Counted from the stretch's first letter, positions 50,060 through 57,589 are shown. The stretch is DNA of 64,000 bases from Denitrovibrio acetiphilus DSM 12809 (GCF_000025725.1 NC_013943.1:496001-560000), one strand, 5' to 3'. Notes: generated from the sequence alone by a model not told the origin. Program-made: numbers and translations.

Positions 50060-50086
50060 GCGGCCTCCCAAGGGTCGCTTTTTTAT
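50060..50086 (+). terminator. Terminator after tRNA-Pro
   Basis: GCGGCC (50060-50065) pairs with GGTCGC (50073-50078, one G-T pair) followed by six T. Just beyond it ATTTGTCACC is directly repeated (50085-50094 and 50096-50105), the second copy inside the integrase 3' end. Confidence 0.7.
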
Positions 50087-50093
50087 TTGTCAC

Positions 50094-51251
50094 CTATTTG
50101 TCACCGCTTTCTGCTTTTTTGGAGAAAAGGACACCTTTACGAGTGCCATCTTGACGGTTAATTCTGTTGCCATATTTCTTGAATAACATTTCCAGAGTTG
50201 AGTGACCGAGCATGTTTTTTATCCAGTTTAAATTCTCCCCTGCATCAATCATCATACAGGCGAAACTATGGCGCATCTGGTTAAGAATACGGAATCTCAT
50301 TTTAAGTGCTTTGAGACAAGGTTTATAGTAAGAATCAACGATGTTGTCTGTCTTTTTGAAGGGGTCTCCATAATGTGTTAATATCACCCACTCAGATTTC
50401 ATAAAGGTATATTTCTTGTGAGCTTCTAAGTATTCATCAAGCTCCGGGATAATATCTATAATTCTGTAATTAGATGTTTTAGTCGAGTCTTTCAATTTAT
50501 TTGCAGTCATTGTTCTTTGGACTAATATGGTATGTTTATTAAAGTCAATGTCTGACCACTTTAGAGCAAGCACCTCGCCTATTCTCATTCCAGTATAAAA
50601 TCCTATAGCATATAATACGGTTATGTGTGGGTGGTTCTTTTTTGTCCATTTAAGAATTTGTTCAACTTCACTTTTTTCAAACGGATCAATCTTTTCAGAC
50701 CCTATTTCAGGTTTGTCTATATATTCGGCAGAATTTTTTTCAAGAATGTCATCGGCAACACCAGCCTGTAATACGCTATATAGTACGCCTATATAATTAG
50801 ATATCGTCTTAGGTGATAATTCGGATTTCGAGATGTATGTCTGTATGTGAGATGGTTTAATTTGATTTAGCGGCATATTACCGAAAGTTTCACACAAAGC
50901 CTTGACAGCAGTTTTGTATGCTTTTGAAGTGGAGTATGCAATGTTCGGCTCTTTCAGGTCGTACCATTGCCAAGCATATGTTCCAAATGATACTTCACTT
51001 GAGACATTCGCAATTCCCAGTTTTTTAAGTGTTGCTGATTTTGGGAAGTAATCCTGATATCGAAAGCTGCTTTCATTAATTTTACGGTCAATCTCGCTTA
51101 CAAATGCTCTTGCTGCCTTGCAGTTTCTGCATTTGCAATCACTCTTTCCGGTGTCGCAATAGTATGGTGTGTTTTCGAACCTTTTAATGCTCAGGTAGTT
51201 AAATATAGCTTGTATTCTGTTTTTTTTGCCACGCTTTCTTATGCCGCCCAT
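50094..51251 (-). CDS. Tyrosine recombinase integrase
   Basis: 385 residues. The catalytic domain shows YTGMRIGEVLALKWSDI (first Arg), NQMRHSFACMMIDAGE (second Arg; the usual HxxR His is Asn, as in some phage integrases), LGHSTLEMLFKKY (His and the nucleophile Tyr). The SAM-like core-binding domain is about 85-190. The N-terminal arm domain contains a compact Cys cluster (CDTGKSDCKCRNC, about 32-44) that may bind zinc. It abuts the tRNA, the classic position for an element-encoded integrase. Confidence 0.93.
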   Translation of the reverse strand: MGGIRKRGKKNRIQAIFNYLSIKRFENTPYYCDTGKSDCKCRNCKAARAFVSEIDRKINESSFRYQDYFPKSATLKKLGIANVSSEVSFGTYAWQWYDLKEPNIAYSTSKAYKTAVKALCETFGNMPLNQIKPSHIQTYISKSELSPKTISNYIGVLYSVLQAGVADDILEKNSAEYIDKPEIGSEKIDPFEKSEVEQILKWTKKNHPHITVLYAIGFYTGMRIGEVLALKWSDIDFNKHTILVQRTMTANKLKDSTKTSNYRIIDIIPELDEYLEAHKKYTFMKSEWVILTHYGDPFKKTDNIVDSYYKPCLKALKMRFRILNQMRHSFACMMIDAGENLNWIKNMLGHSTLEMLFKKYGNRINRQDGTRKGVLFSKKAESGDK

Positions 51252-51261
51252 TAATATTATA

Positions 51262-51498
51262 TTACACTACTTCTGCTAATTTTGGTGCTAAATCTTTCTT
51301 TATCTGCGGATAATAAAATGTCAGAGTGCGGCCTGCACGGGTAAAATGTATCTCTTCTTTCAATGAACCACGTTTTATCAGGTCATCGATGTAGTCTGTT
51401 GATCTGCAGAGCTCTTCTGAAAGCCTTTGTTTTGTCATGAAGTCGGGCTTAGGTGCCTCGTATATCTCGTTTATTACGATAGGTCGTTTTTCGTTCAT
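51262..51498 (-). CDS. Excisionase-like small DNA-binding protein
   Basis: 78 residues. MTKQRLSEELCRSTDYIDDL looks like a winged-helix/MerR-like N-terminal recognition helix, followed by a short wing (FTRAGRTLTFYYPQIKKDL). Such proteins act as Xis/AlpA factors. It lies ten bases upstream of the integrase gene and reads the same way. Confidence 0.65.
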   Translation of the reverse strand: MNEKRPIVINEIYEAPKPDFMTKQRLSEELCRSTDYIDDLIKRGSLKEEIHFTRAGRTLTFYYPQIKKDLAPKLAEVV

Positions 51499-51524
51499 TA
51501 TTGAGACCTCAGTTATAATGAATT

Positions 51525-51707
51525 TTAATTGCGTCTATTAGAATCACTTATTTTTATAATGGCATCTTCAAGCTGTTTTTTTACTTGCTCGGCTTCTATT
51601 CTGGTATCAAATTCAATGACTTTGCCGCCGGAAGAGCAAAGGCATGATTTTTTGCCAAGCTTGTAGATTATGTTATATTTGCCATAGCTGTTCTTAAGTA
51701 AATTCAT
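51525..51707 (-). CDS. Hypothetical small protein (possibly leaderless)
   Basis: 60 residues from the ATG at 51707. It resembles a small beta-rich domain (YGKYNIIYKLGKKSCLCSSG) plus a helix. No family recognised. A consensus promoter whose -10 ends six bases before the ATG implies a leaderless message. First gene of the presumed xis-int operon. Confidence 0.5.
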   Translation of the reverse strand: MNLLKNSYGKYNIIYKLGKKSCLCSSGGKVIEFDTRIEAEQVKKQLEDAIIKISDSNRRN

Positions 51708-51712
51708 AACCA

Positions 51713-51767
51713 ATTAAAATCTAAAAACTTTAGAATGTCAAATGAAAAATCTATAAAAAATAGATTT
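51713..51767 (-). promoter_or_regulatory. Repressed promoter of the integrase operon with two palindromes
   Basis: On the minus strand TTGACA (51736-51741), a 17-base spacer and TTTAAT (51713-51718). Just upstream is the operator AAATCTA-N7-TAGATTT (51747-51767); a second palindrome TCTAAA-N3-TTTAGA (51720-51734) fills the spacer. The same operator occurs on the other side of the repressor gene. Confidence 0.75.
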
Positions 51768-51782
51768 ATTTGTTTTTGATTT

Positions 51783-52232
51783 TTATTTGTTTTGGGTATT
51801 TAACTTTTGAAGAGAGTATTCTTTATTGATTTGTTTTGCTATTTCGGAAACGCCTTCAGGGTCAAGTTTTGACAGCTTATCAAGACTTTCTTTTATTTCA
51901 TGGTTAAGGGTCAGCAGGATCGTTTTTATTAATTGTAATGTATCGTTAGGGATTGGCGTGTTTATGTTTCTTATAGTGTTTATAAGGAGAGCTTTTTCTG
52001 AGCTTAACCCACCATTAATAGCTTCGTCTAGCGATATATATCCAAAGAAATATTCGATAGGCGTCTCCAGTTCTTCAGCCATTTTCTTGAGTAGGTCGAG
52101 GTTTGGCTCTGATCTGCCTTTAACATAAGTGTTTATGCTTTTAGAGTTTACGCCAATAAGGTCAGCCAGTTCTGTCTGCTTAATGTTCTTTACGTCAATA
52201 AGTGCTTTGAGTCTTTCTGCAAAAGTATCCAT
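51783..52232 (-). CDS. XRE-family phage-type repressor
   Basis: 149 residues. The HTH (about 1-65) reads KQTELADLIGVNSKSINTYV and RSEPNLDLLKKMAEEL. The C-terminal part is helical without a LexA-like Ser-Lys protease, so induction is probably not by self-cleavage. There is no ribosome site; a -10 like CATAAT at 52238-52243 would place the transcript start at the ATG, so a leaderless mRNA is possible. Identical operators flank the gene. Confidence 0.82.
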   Translation of the reverse strand: MDTFAERLKALIDVKNIKQTELADLIGVNSKSINTYVKGRSEPNLDLLKKMAEELETPIEYFFGYISLDEAINGGLSSEKALLINTIRNINTPIPNDTLQLIKTILLTLNHEIKESLDKLSKLDPEGVSEIAKQINKEYSLQKLNTQNK

Positions 52233-52302
52233 ACAGAATTATGCCAGTATTCTTAATAAAGTAAATCTTAATATTGTAGAAATAATTTTATCAAATTCTA
52301 TA

Positions 52303-52331
52303 AAATCTAAAAATAATAGATTTTTTATAAT
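52303..52331 (+). promoter_or_regulatory. Operator and promoter of the replication operon
   Basis: AAATCTA-N7-TAGATTT at 52303-52323 has the same arms and spacing as the operator at 51747-51767. A TATAAT -10 box follows at 52326-52331 with no good -35, so the operator sits where RNA polymerase must bind. Confidence 0.7.
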
Positions 52332-52361
52332 CTGTGTGTTATTTCTTTATCAGGAGGAAAC

Positions 52362-52562
52362 ATGTCTTTAAAGAAATTATTTAAGGAACTCATCATCACG
52401 GAATCTCAGAAGTCTTTGGCAGAACAGATTCCAATCAATGAGAAAACATTTTCTGCGAATCTTACAGGGCGTAGCCGTCCAACCATTCGAAATGCTCGTA
52501 AGTATATATTATTTCTAGAACGCAAAGGTATCAGGACATCTCTAAACGAAATATATGAATAA
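52362..52562 (+). CDS. Small Cro-like HTH protein
   Basis: 66 residues with AGGAGG before the ATG. The sequence SQKSLAEQIPINEKTFSANLTGR resembles a helix-turn-helix. It is divergent from the repressor, behind the shared operator, and overlaps the replication gene by eight bases. A Cro/CII-type role is likely from position. Confidence 0.6.
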   Translation: MSLKKLFKELIITESQKSLAEQIPINEKTFSANLTGRSRPTIRNARKYILFLERKGIRTSLNEIYE

Positions 52563-54930
52563 TAAATATCTTATCAATGAACCGCCACTGCTGATCCTTC
52601 CTTCACTTGCCAAATCAATTGGACTTAATGAAGGTATCCTTCTACAGCAGATTCATTACTGGCTTAGAACATCAAAACATGACAGGGGCGGTTATAGATG
52701 GATATATAATACTTATGCCCAGTGGCTTGAGCAGTTTCCTTTCTGGTCAGAAAAGACTCTCAGGCGGACTGTAAAGAGACTTGAGGATAAAGAGATTATA
52801 ATCTCAACCGTAGAATTCAATCAAAGCATTAATAAAACCAAGTGGTATAGAATAGACTACAAAGTGCTTGCAGACTATACAGGCTTTAGTGACGGCACAG
52901 ACCTGATTATTGATGAATATCCGCTTCTGTTTCAGCCGTCGCTTGCTGTTAGATATGGTCTGAACGAGGCTATATTTCTTCAGCAACTCCACTACTGGCT
53001 GAGCTACAGCAGCAAAGAGAGAGGAGGGTGCCTTTGGGTTGTGAATAAATACAAAACCTGGCTTGATCAGTTCAGCTTTTGGAGCGTTGATACTCTCAAA
53101 AGAACTATAAAAAGCCTCACCGAAAAGGAAGCTATAATTAACACTGATGAATACAATGATTCGGTGATCAGCAATTTACGCTGGCTGACAATTAATTACG
53201 ATAAATTTAATAAACCGTCAGTGCAGATTGACCAGTCGTCAGAGCAAAGTGACCTTTCGAGGGTGCAGATTGACCAGACGCTAGTGCAATCTGACCAGTC
53301 GCACGCTGAAAATATCGCGTCAGTGCAAAATGACCGGACGTGTGTGCAAAGTGACCAGTCGTCAGTGCAGAATGACCACATCGCCAGTGCAGATTGGCCG
53401 GATGGTCAGTGCAAAATGACCAGTTCTCATATATATACAGAGACTAATACAGAGACTACAGAGAATAAGGCACAAGAAGTCAATCTCGAAGAATCAGACC
53501 GTTTACAAAAAATGATAAAATTTGACTCCGAATCTGTAAAAGCGGCTTTTGATAAAGCTGTGAATTATTATTTAAAGCTTATCGACCCGCAAAAGACAAT
53601 AAGACGAAATGATAGCAGACTCGACGATATTCAAAACCTTATGGCTGAATACGGAGCCGATGCTGTTGAATTGATTTTTGACAGCGTAAAAAAATCTGAT
53701 TTTCTGTTAGGAAATTCTGGGAAGTTTATACCTTCATTCAGTTTCATTCTGAAAAACGCAGGTAAAATAATCTCAGGACAGTATGAATCAGAATCAGAGT
53801 CTGTGTATGAAAAAGCCCAGCGATGCTGTGAAGCACATAAAGATTGCTCTGTGGTCACTGATAATTATCCGGCAAGACCTCATTGCAGATACTGCGATCA
53901 GTTCATAAACAAAGATTTGCGGCCAAAGAAAACACAGGAAGAAATCGACGATGATATGTTTGAAGAGTGCAAGTCCAGAGCTTACTGCGTAGTTAAAAAG
54001 CTTCGTATGTCTACACCTTTTCCTTACTGCGGCAAATGCCCGAAAAATGATTTTGCTCAGAAAGAAAAAGGTGAAGCGGAGCTCATGAAAAAGGCTGCCG
54101 AATGTTATGCAAGCTGCAAAGGGTGCTGTTTTGTAAAGGTCATGGAGACAGAGTCGCTTGATTATTGCAAATTTTGCCCAGGGAACAGCACTGACCCGGA
54201 TGATTCATATAAAACTATTAAAGTCGACCCTTCGGACAGTGATGCTGTGTGGTCTGCTTCCTATGAATGGACAAGCAAGAGCGACAAAAAAATAAAGGGT
54301 TTTATAAAGGATTTTGAGATTTTCAGCACGTACTCTTTGAATGATTACATGCAGGAGGTTCTGATTGTCGTTTATGAAGTTTTGCAGGAACTGCTTGCGG
54401 AGTGTGACGGCAGCGTGCCTGTGAGCAAATTTGAAGAGCGCATATGGAATAATTTTCGAAACAGATTTACAAAAAGCATGCAGACTGTTCCGGCTATGAG
54501 AGATGTTTTTAAAGGAGGTAACAAGTCCGCATGTGTTTTTGAGGAATACACCGGAAATGAATTATCCGAAAATGATTCTGAGCCTGAAAATCGCCGTTTA
54601 AACGAAGAAATTATCAAAACACTGCTTGGGATACTCACCGTAAGGGAAGAGGAGGTTTTAGACTATGTTCTGGGCTTCACAGGTAGAGGGAAGCTGTCTC
54701 AGAGTGAGGCGGCGGAACTTATGGGCACCACTAGAGATAATGTGGCCGTTATACAGAAAAAGGCGGTAGATAAGATTACGGCATTTTGTAAAGAGCAAGA
54801 GATCGACGGCTCAAGCACGCTGGAGACCATCAAGTTTAAAATCCGCACCTATCAAAAACAGAAATTCAAAGACCCTTGTAAATACCAATTATTTGAGATA
54901 GGTAGTTTGATTAATCAGATTGCTGGATGA
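52555..54930 (+). CDS. Multidomain replication initiator with sigma-factor-like C-terminus
   Basis: 791 residues in one uninterrupted frame. Residues about 6-110 and 117-220 are a tandem duplication of a phage-type winged-helix domain (GLNEGILLQQIHYWL versus GLNEAIFLQQLHYWL). Residues about 223-290 are encoded by the iteron array. About 325-410 resembles the DnaD/DnaT-like helicase-loader end of phage replisome organisers (KKSDFLLGNSGKFIPSFSFI). Three Cys units, roughly C-x5/6-C-x12/13-C-x2-C, lie at about 424-448, 470-493 and 516-540. The last 200 residues look like sigma regions 2 and 4 (LTVREEEVLDYVLGF, LSQSEAAELMGTTRDNVAVI). I know no such combination; initiator function is well supported, the sigma-like part is inference. 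Confidence 0.8.
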   Translation: MNNKYLINEPPLLILPSLAKSIGLNEGILLQQIHYWLRTSKHDRGGYRWIYNTYAQWLEQFPFWSEKTLRRTVKRLEDKEIIISTVEFNQSINKTKWYRIDYKVLADYTGFSDGTDLIIDEYPLLFQPSLAVRYGLNEAIFLQQLHYWLSYSSKERGGCLWVVNKYKTWLDQFSFWSVDTLKRTIKSLTEKEAIINTDEYNDSVISNLRWLTINYDKFNKPSVQIDQSSEQSDLSRVQIDQTLVQSDQSHAENIASVQNDRTCVQSDQSSVQNDHIASADWPDGQCKMTSSHIYTETNTETTENKAQEVNLEESDRLQKMIKFDSESVKAAFDKAVNYYLKLIDPQKTIRRNDSRLDDIQNLMAEYGADAVELIFDSVKKSDFLLGNSGKFIPSFSFILKNAGKIISGQYESESESVYEKAQRCCEAHKDCSVVTDNYPARPHCRYCDQFINKDLRPKKTQEEIDDDMFEECKSRAYCVVKKLRMSTPFPYCGKCPKNDFAQKEKGEAELMKKAAECYASCKGCCFVKVMETESLDYCKFCPGNSTDPDDSYKTIKVDPSDSDAVWSASYEWTSKSDKKIKGFIKDFEIFSTYSLNDYMQEVLIVVYEVLQELLAECDGSVPVSKFEERIWNNFRNRFTKSMQTVPAMRDVFKGGNKSACVFEEYTGNELSENDSEPENRRLNEEIIKTLLGILTVREEEVLDYVLGFTGRGKLSQSEAAELMGTTRDNVAVIQKKAVDKITAFCKEQEIDGSSTLETIKFKIRTYQKQKFKDPCKYQLFEIGSLINQIAG
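53221..53426 (+). repeat. Nine-copy iteron array, candidate in-gene replication origin
   Basis: Copies of an 18-base core close to GTGCAAAATGACCAGTCG start at 53221, 53242, 53263, 53284, 53323, 53344, 53365, 53387 and 53409, that is every 21-22 bases (two helical turns) with one 39-base step. Copies 1-7 are in the gene's first frame, copy 8 in the second, copy 9 in the third, so DNA rather than protein is conserved. AT-rich sequence with CATATATATACAG follows directly and could be the unwinding region. Confidence 0.85.
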
Positions 54931-54957
54931 CATTTAATAAGTCGTAGCTTATAAATA

Positions 54958-54988
54958 TTGACAATTAAAATAAGTTATATATTATAAT
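54958..54988 (+). promoter_or_regulatory. Promoter-like sequence before mobile mystery protein A
   Basis: TTGACA at 54958-54963 and TATAAT at 54983-54988, with a rather long 19-base spacer in very AT-rich DNA. Confidence 0.5.
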
Positions 54989-55021
54989 TAATATGAAACA
55001 AAATAAGCTAAAGGTTATAAT

Positions 55022-55492
55022 ATGAACGGGAAGTACAAATTGCTTGAGCTGGAGCAAATAGATAAAAAGCTTGAAAAATACAAATTGCTCTTAGGGGAAC
55101 AGAGGCCAAAGAAAGGCTGGATACACACCATAAGAAAAGCACTTGGGATGTCCGGCAGGCAGCTTGCCAGTCGTATAGGTGTCAGTCAGCCGAGAGTCGC
55201 TGAGATCGAAAAAAAAGAAATGGATAACTCATTAACTCTAAAAACTATGCAACAGGTGGCTGAAGGACTTGGCTGCGAATTTGTTTATGCGTTTGTGCCT
55301 AAGACCTCTATCAAGGAGATGCTTACAAAAAGAGCCGAAGAGATTGCGTCAGCACAAACCAATAGTGCCGCCGTCACTATGAATCTTGAGGCTCAGGGGT
55401 TGACTGAGACAGAGGTGGAGCTGATTAAAAAAGAAACTGTTCAGGAACTTGTTGCCGCTAGACCAACAAAATTATGGAACGATATTAAATAA
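55022..55492 (+). CDS. Mobile mystery protein A (XRE regulator)
   Basis: 156 residues. The start LLELEQIDKKLEKYKLL, the RPKKGWIHTIRKALGMSGRQ HTH and the line LTLKTMQQVAEGLGCEFVYA followed by FVPK match the mobile mystery protein A family, usually paired with a Fic-domain mobile mystery protein B. No Fic gene follows here, so this copy is an orphan. The family's role is not established; the pair looks like a toxin-antitoxin system. Confidence 0.82.
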   Translation: MNGKYKLLELEQIDKKLEKYKLLLGEQRPKKGWIHTIRKALGMSGRQLASRIGVSQPRVAEIEKKEMDNSLTLKTMQQVAEGLGCEFVYAFVPKTSIKEMLTKRAEEIASAQTNSAAVTMNLEAQGLTETEVELIKKETVQELVAARPTKLWNDIK

Positions 55493-55555
55493 TAATACCT
55501 TTGGGTAGCCACTTATTTATTCTGAAGAGGTAGTTTTAAGTTAACAGCATATAAT

Positions 55556-56338
55556 TTATTTTTTAGCAATAATATGCTTTGTGTTATTATATAGAACAAA
55601 AAAATTATCGTGAGGAATTTCTGGAAAATTGATATTTGGATAATGTTTCATGTCTATTACAAGATTGTTACGAATAAGGGATAAATCTAGTTTATTTGCT
55701 TTAGGTACTACGGTTGAAGTATTTTTATCAAGGATAAAGAAAGCAATCGGATGAAATTTCAAAATGTGTCCTGCTATTACGCTATTATCATTTGGTAATT
55801 TTGCAGAATAAATGTATTGAATAATTTTAGTGGTATTGTTCGGATAAAACCAATAATAAAAATCAAAATTTTTTAACTTTTTGCCATTGATATAGTAATC
55901 ACGTAATGATTCAAATATGGGAAAGTGGTTTTGCAAAGGTTCTTTTAACTCATTTTTGGGGTCATCAGAGTAAAAAACTAAACTTAATAAATGTCCGATC
56001 AAAGCTTTTATCAAAGAATGAGTGCTGACTTCAATGATAATGGAGCTTAGAGAGGGTATATTCAATGCAACAGACAGTTTGTTATAGATAACTTCTAACT
56101 CTTTGTCATATCTGCCAAGTTTTGAATTACAATCTCTACATATAGTTTTAAATTTAAGTCCATTTCTGGATGTAAATTCTCTTCCATTTTCAGATACTAT
56201 TTTTACAGGAGATTTATTCCCAAAACATTTCGGAGGTATATGGTCTTCAGATAAATCTTTTTCTTCTCCACACAATCTACAGAATCCGTGCTGTGAGCCT
56301 TCATGTAATTTTCGGATATATGATTTTCCATGAACCAT
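55556..56338 (-). CDS. HNH-nuclease-like protein
   Basis: 260 residues from the ATG at 56338 (GGAG upstream; the frame is open four codons further). The N-terminal third has CRLCGEEKDLSEDHIPPKCF and later CRDCNSKLG: two CxxC pairs around DHI and a conserved Asn, an HNH zinc fold. The rest is AT-rich and unrecognised, with aromatic segments such as FDFYYWFYPNN. It could be a restriction or defence nuclease or a homing enzyme; it is read in the same direction as the adjacent intron fragment but lies beyond a terminator. Confidence 0.65.
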   Translation of the reverse strand: MVHGKSYIRKLHEGSQHGFCRLCGEEKDLSEDHIPPKCFGNKSPVKIVSENGREFTSRNGLKFKTICRDCNSKLGRYDKELEVIYNKLSVALNIPSLSSIIIEVSTHSLIKALIGHLLSLVFYSDDPKNELKEPLQNHFPIFESLRDYYINGKKLKNFDFYYWFYPNNTTKIIQYIYSAKLPNDNSVIAGHILKFHPIAFFILDKNTSTVVPKANKLDLSLIRNNLVIDMKHYPNINFPEIPHDNFFVLYNNTKHIIAKK

Positions 56339-56420
56339 TATGGTCTCCATACATGATGATCTAAATCTGCTAGGTTAGTTTAAATAATTTAGCATCTTTC
56401 TTGTATTATTTGAAATATTA

Positions 56421-56449
56421 AAAATGGGAGCCGCCGAAGCAGCTCCCAT
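56421..56449 (-). terminator. Intrinsic terminator ending the intron-fragment transcript
   Basis: ATGGGAGC (56424-56431) pairs with GCTCCCAT (56442-56449), with a small inner GC helix, and on the minus strand continues into TTTTAATA. Confidence 0.8.
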
Positions 56450-56455
56450 GAGGTA

Positions 56456-56516
56456 GGACATGTGCCTGACATGTCCGGTATTCAAAACCGAGTCCCATAA
56501 GAAATGGACTCGGTTT
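56456..56516. other. Two strong hairpins after the intron fragment
   Basis: GGACATGT-N5-ACATGTCC at 56456-56476 and an 11-bp stem AAACCGAGTCC/GGACTCGGTTT at 56485-56516. With the terminator they form three consecutive stems. Confidence 0.6.
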
Positions 56517-56569
56517 CTGCACACAACTAGTTTCTAAAAACCATTTGTAAACAGCTCAAAATATAGAGC

Positions 56570-56626
56570 CTAGATCCCTTCGTCCAGCCGACTTTTAATC
56601 AGCTCGTTTGTCCTTCGCTTACACAT
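56570..56626 (-). pseudogene. Truncated intron-encoded protein start
   Basis: ATG at 56626 begins MCKRRTNELIKSRLDEGI and stops at TAG (56570). Its place right after the domain III region is where a reverse transcriptase/maturase starts; nothing of the RT domain remains. Confidence 0.45.
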
Positions 56627-57143
56627 TGAGGAAGCCACTCCCCTCTGCTGCCGCAGGCTCTTAACCTGAACGGTCGGACGCAAACGTGATATCTCTATCA
56701 GGCTTACTACGAATCCTCCGTGCCCATCTTGGCAATGCCAAAATGGTTACATCCCCGATTCAAACAAAATGCCAACAGCTTTACCTGTCCCGACATCGTG
56801 AGCTTTTACCTCACACATCCCATATAACACCTTAGATGGCTCCTGTACTTTGATTTTCAGCGTCGGCGCAGGTGCCGGCTTTATTGCAGTTTTCAGGCTA
56901 CGAAGTGTCACAGATCGCCTTACTCGCACCTACTGATCAAAGTTTTATACAGAGCTTCCTCTCGTCATCATAGTGTTTCGGGTCGCCCTCACGGGCTTTA
57001 AACCGACTGCTCCAACTGTATAGGTTTATATGGATGACCAATCCTTTAATCCCTCTACAGCCGCCGGTTCCCTTGCAGGTTAATACTGCTCGCTGAGCAT
57101 ATATTCCCCTGACCAAATGGATGTTTGTTTTATCCAGGCGCAC
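56570..57143 (-). mobile_element. Group II intron 5' fragment (domains I-III, start of IV)
   Basis: Read on the minus strand it opens with GTGCG at 57143-57139, the group II 5' consensus. Near 56725-56698 it has GGGCACGGAGGATTCGTAGT followed by AAGCCTGA, closely like the segment of Lactococcus Ll.LtrB that precedes domain IV, followed by an AGAGGGG stretch as in that intron. The maturase gene that should follow is cut after 18 codons. No domain V lies downstream; the only one is upstream at 57228-57262. Confidence 0.7.
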
Positions 57144-57176
57144 CGCTTCAAAGCGATATATCATGTGAACTCAACT

Positions 57177-57262
57177 GTCGGGTCACACCCCACTGGCTAG
57201 GTGGGTAGCTCCCCGAAGCTGGTTCCCGAACCGGACGTGCGTCTTTCGATCGCATCCGGCTC
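57177..57262 (-). mobile_element. Group II intron 3' fragment (domains V and VI)
   Basis: Domain V (57262-57228, minus strand) opens GAGCCGGATGCG, has a GAAA tetraloop and ends ACGTCCGGTTC. AGC of the catalytic triad is present; the upper stem has one extra A. Domain VI follows: TCGGG and CCCAC pair with GTGGG and CCCGA, a candidate branch-point A lies seven bases from the end, and the 3' end is ...CGAC at 57177. Confidence 0.78.
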
Positions 57263-57431
57263 TCCAGCTCTCCCCTTTATCTCACAAGAATGGCGAAATT
57301 ATTCATCGAAGCGGGTCAGGCTCCGGAAAATGTGAGCTTCAGGGGTTCTGAGCGTCTCAAATGGTTTTAAAAAACCAGGCATAAATCTATATCATCAGCC
57401 CAAAAGTCGGGCTGTTGGCTGGGGACTCTGC

Positions 57432-57505
57432 CTCGGATTAAATCAGGCGTTACATCTGTTCCTCCAGTGGACGGCTATACGCCGTAATAAGGAACTTAAT
57501 CCGAG
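57432..57505. repeat. Long three-step hairpin
   Basis: CTCGGATTAA (57432-57441) pairs with TTAATCCGAG (57496-57505), inside it GTTCC (57458-57462) with GGAAC (57491-57495), and at the tip ACGGC-TATAC-GCCGT region (57471-57485). The rest of 57263-57431 holds no gene I can support; it is probably remnant domain IV sequence. Confidence 0.6.
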
Positions 57506-57589
57506 TGAATCCCACAATAAAAAGTAGTGTTAATCAGTTTGAAGTGAATCAAGAGTTGTCTGTATATCCTTCACGGATGACAGAAATCA

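Noticed and set aside
50094-51251. Integrase inactivation by Asn in place of the HxxR histidine
   Set aside because: Several phage integrase subfamilies carry another residue there and remain active, and all other catalytic residues are present.
53221-53426. The regular repeats as a CRISPR array
   Set aside because: The unit is 21-22 bp with no unique spacers and lies inside a coding frame.
56747-57164. Two minus-strand ORFs of 60 and 75 codons
   Set aside because: They lie across the structured group II intron domain I-III region and have no protein-like features.
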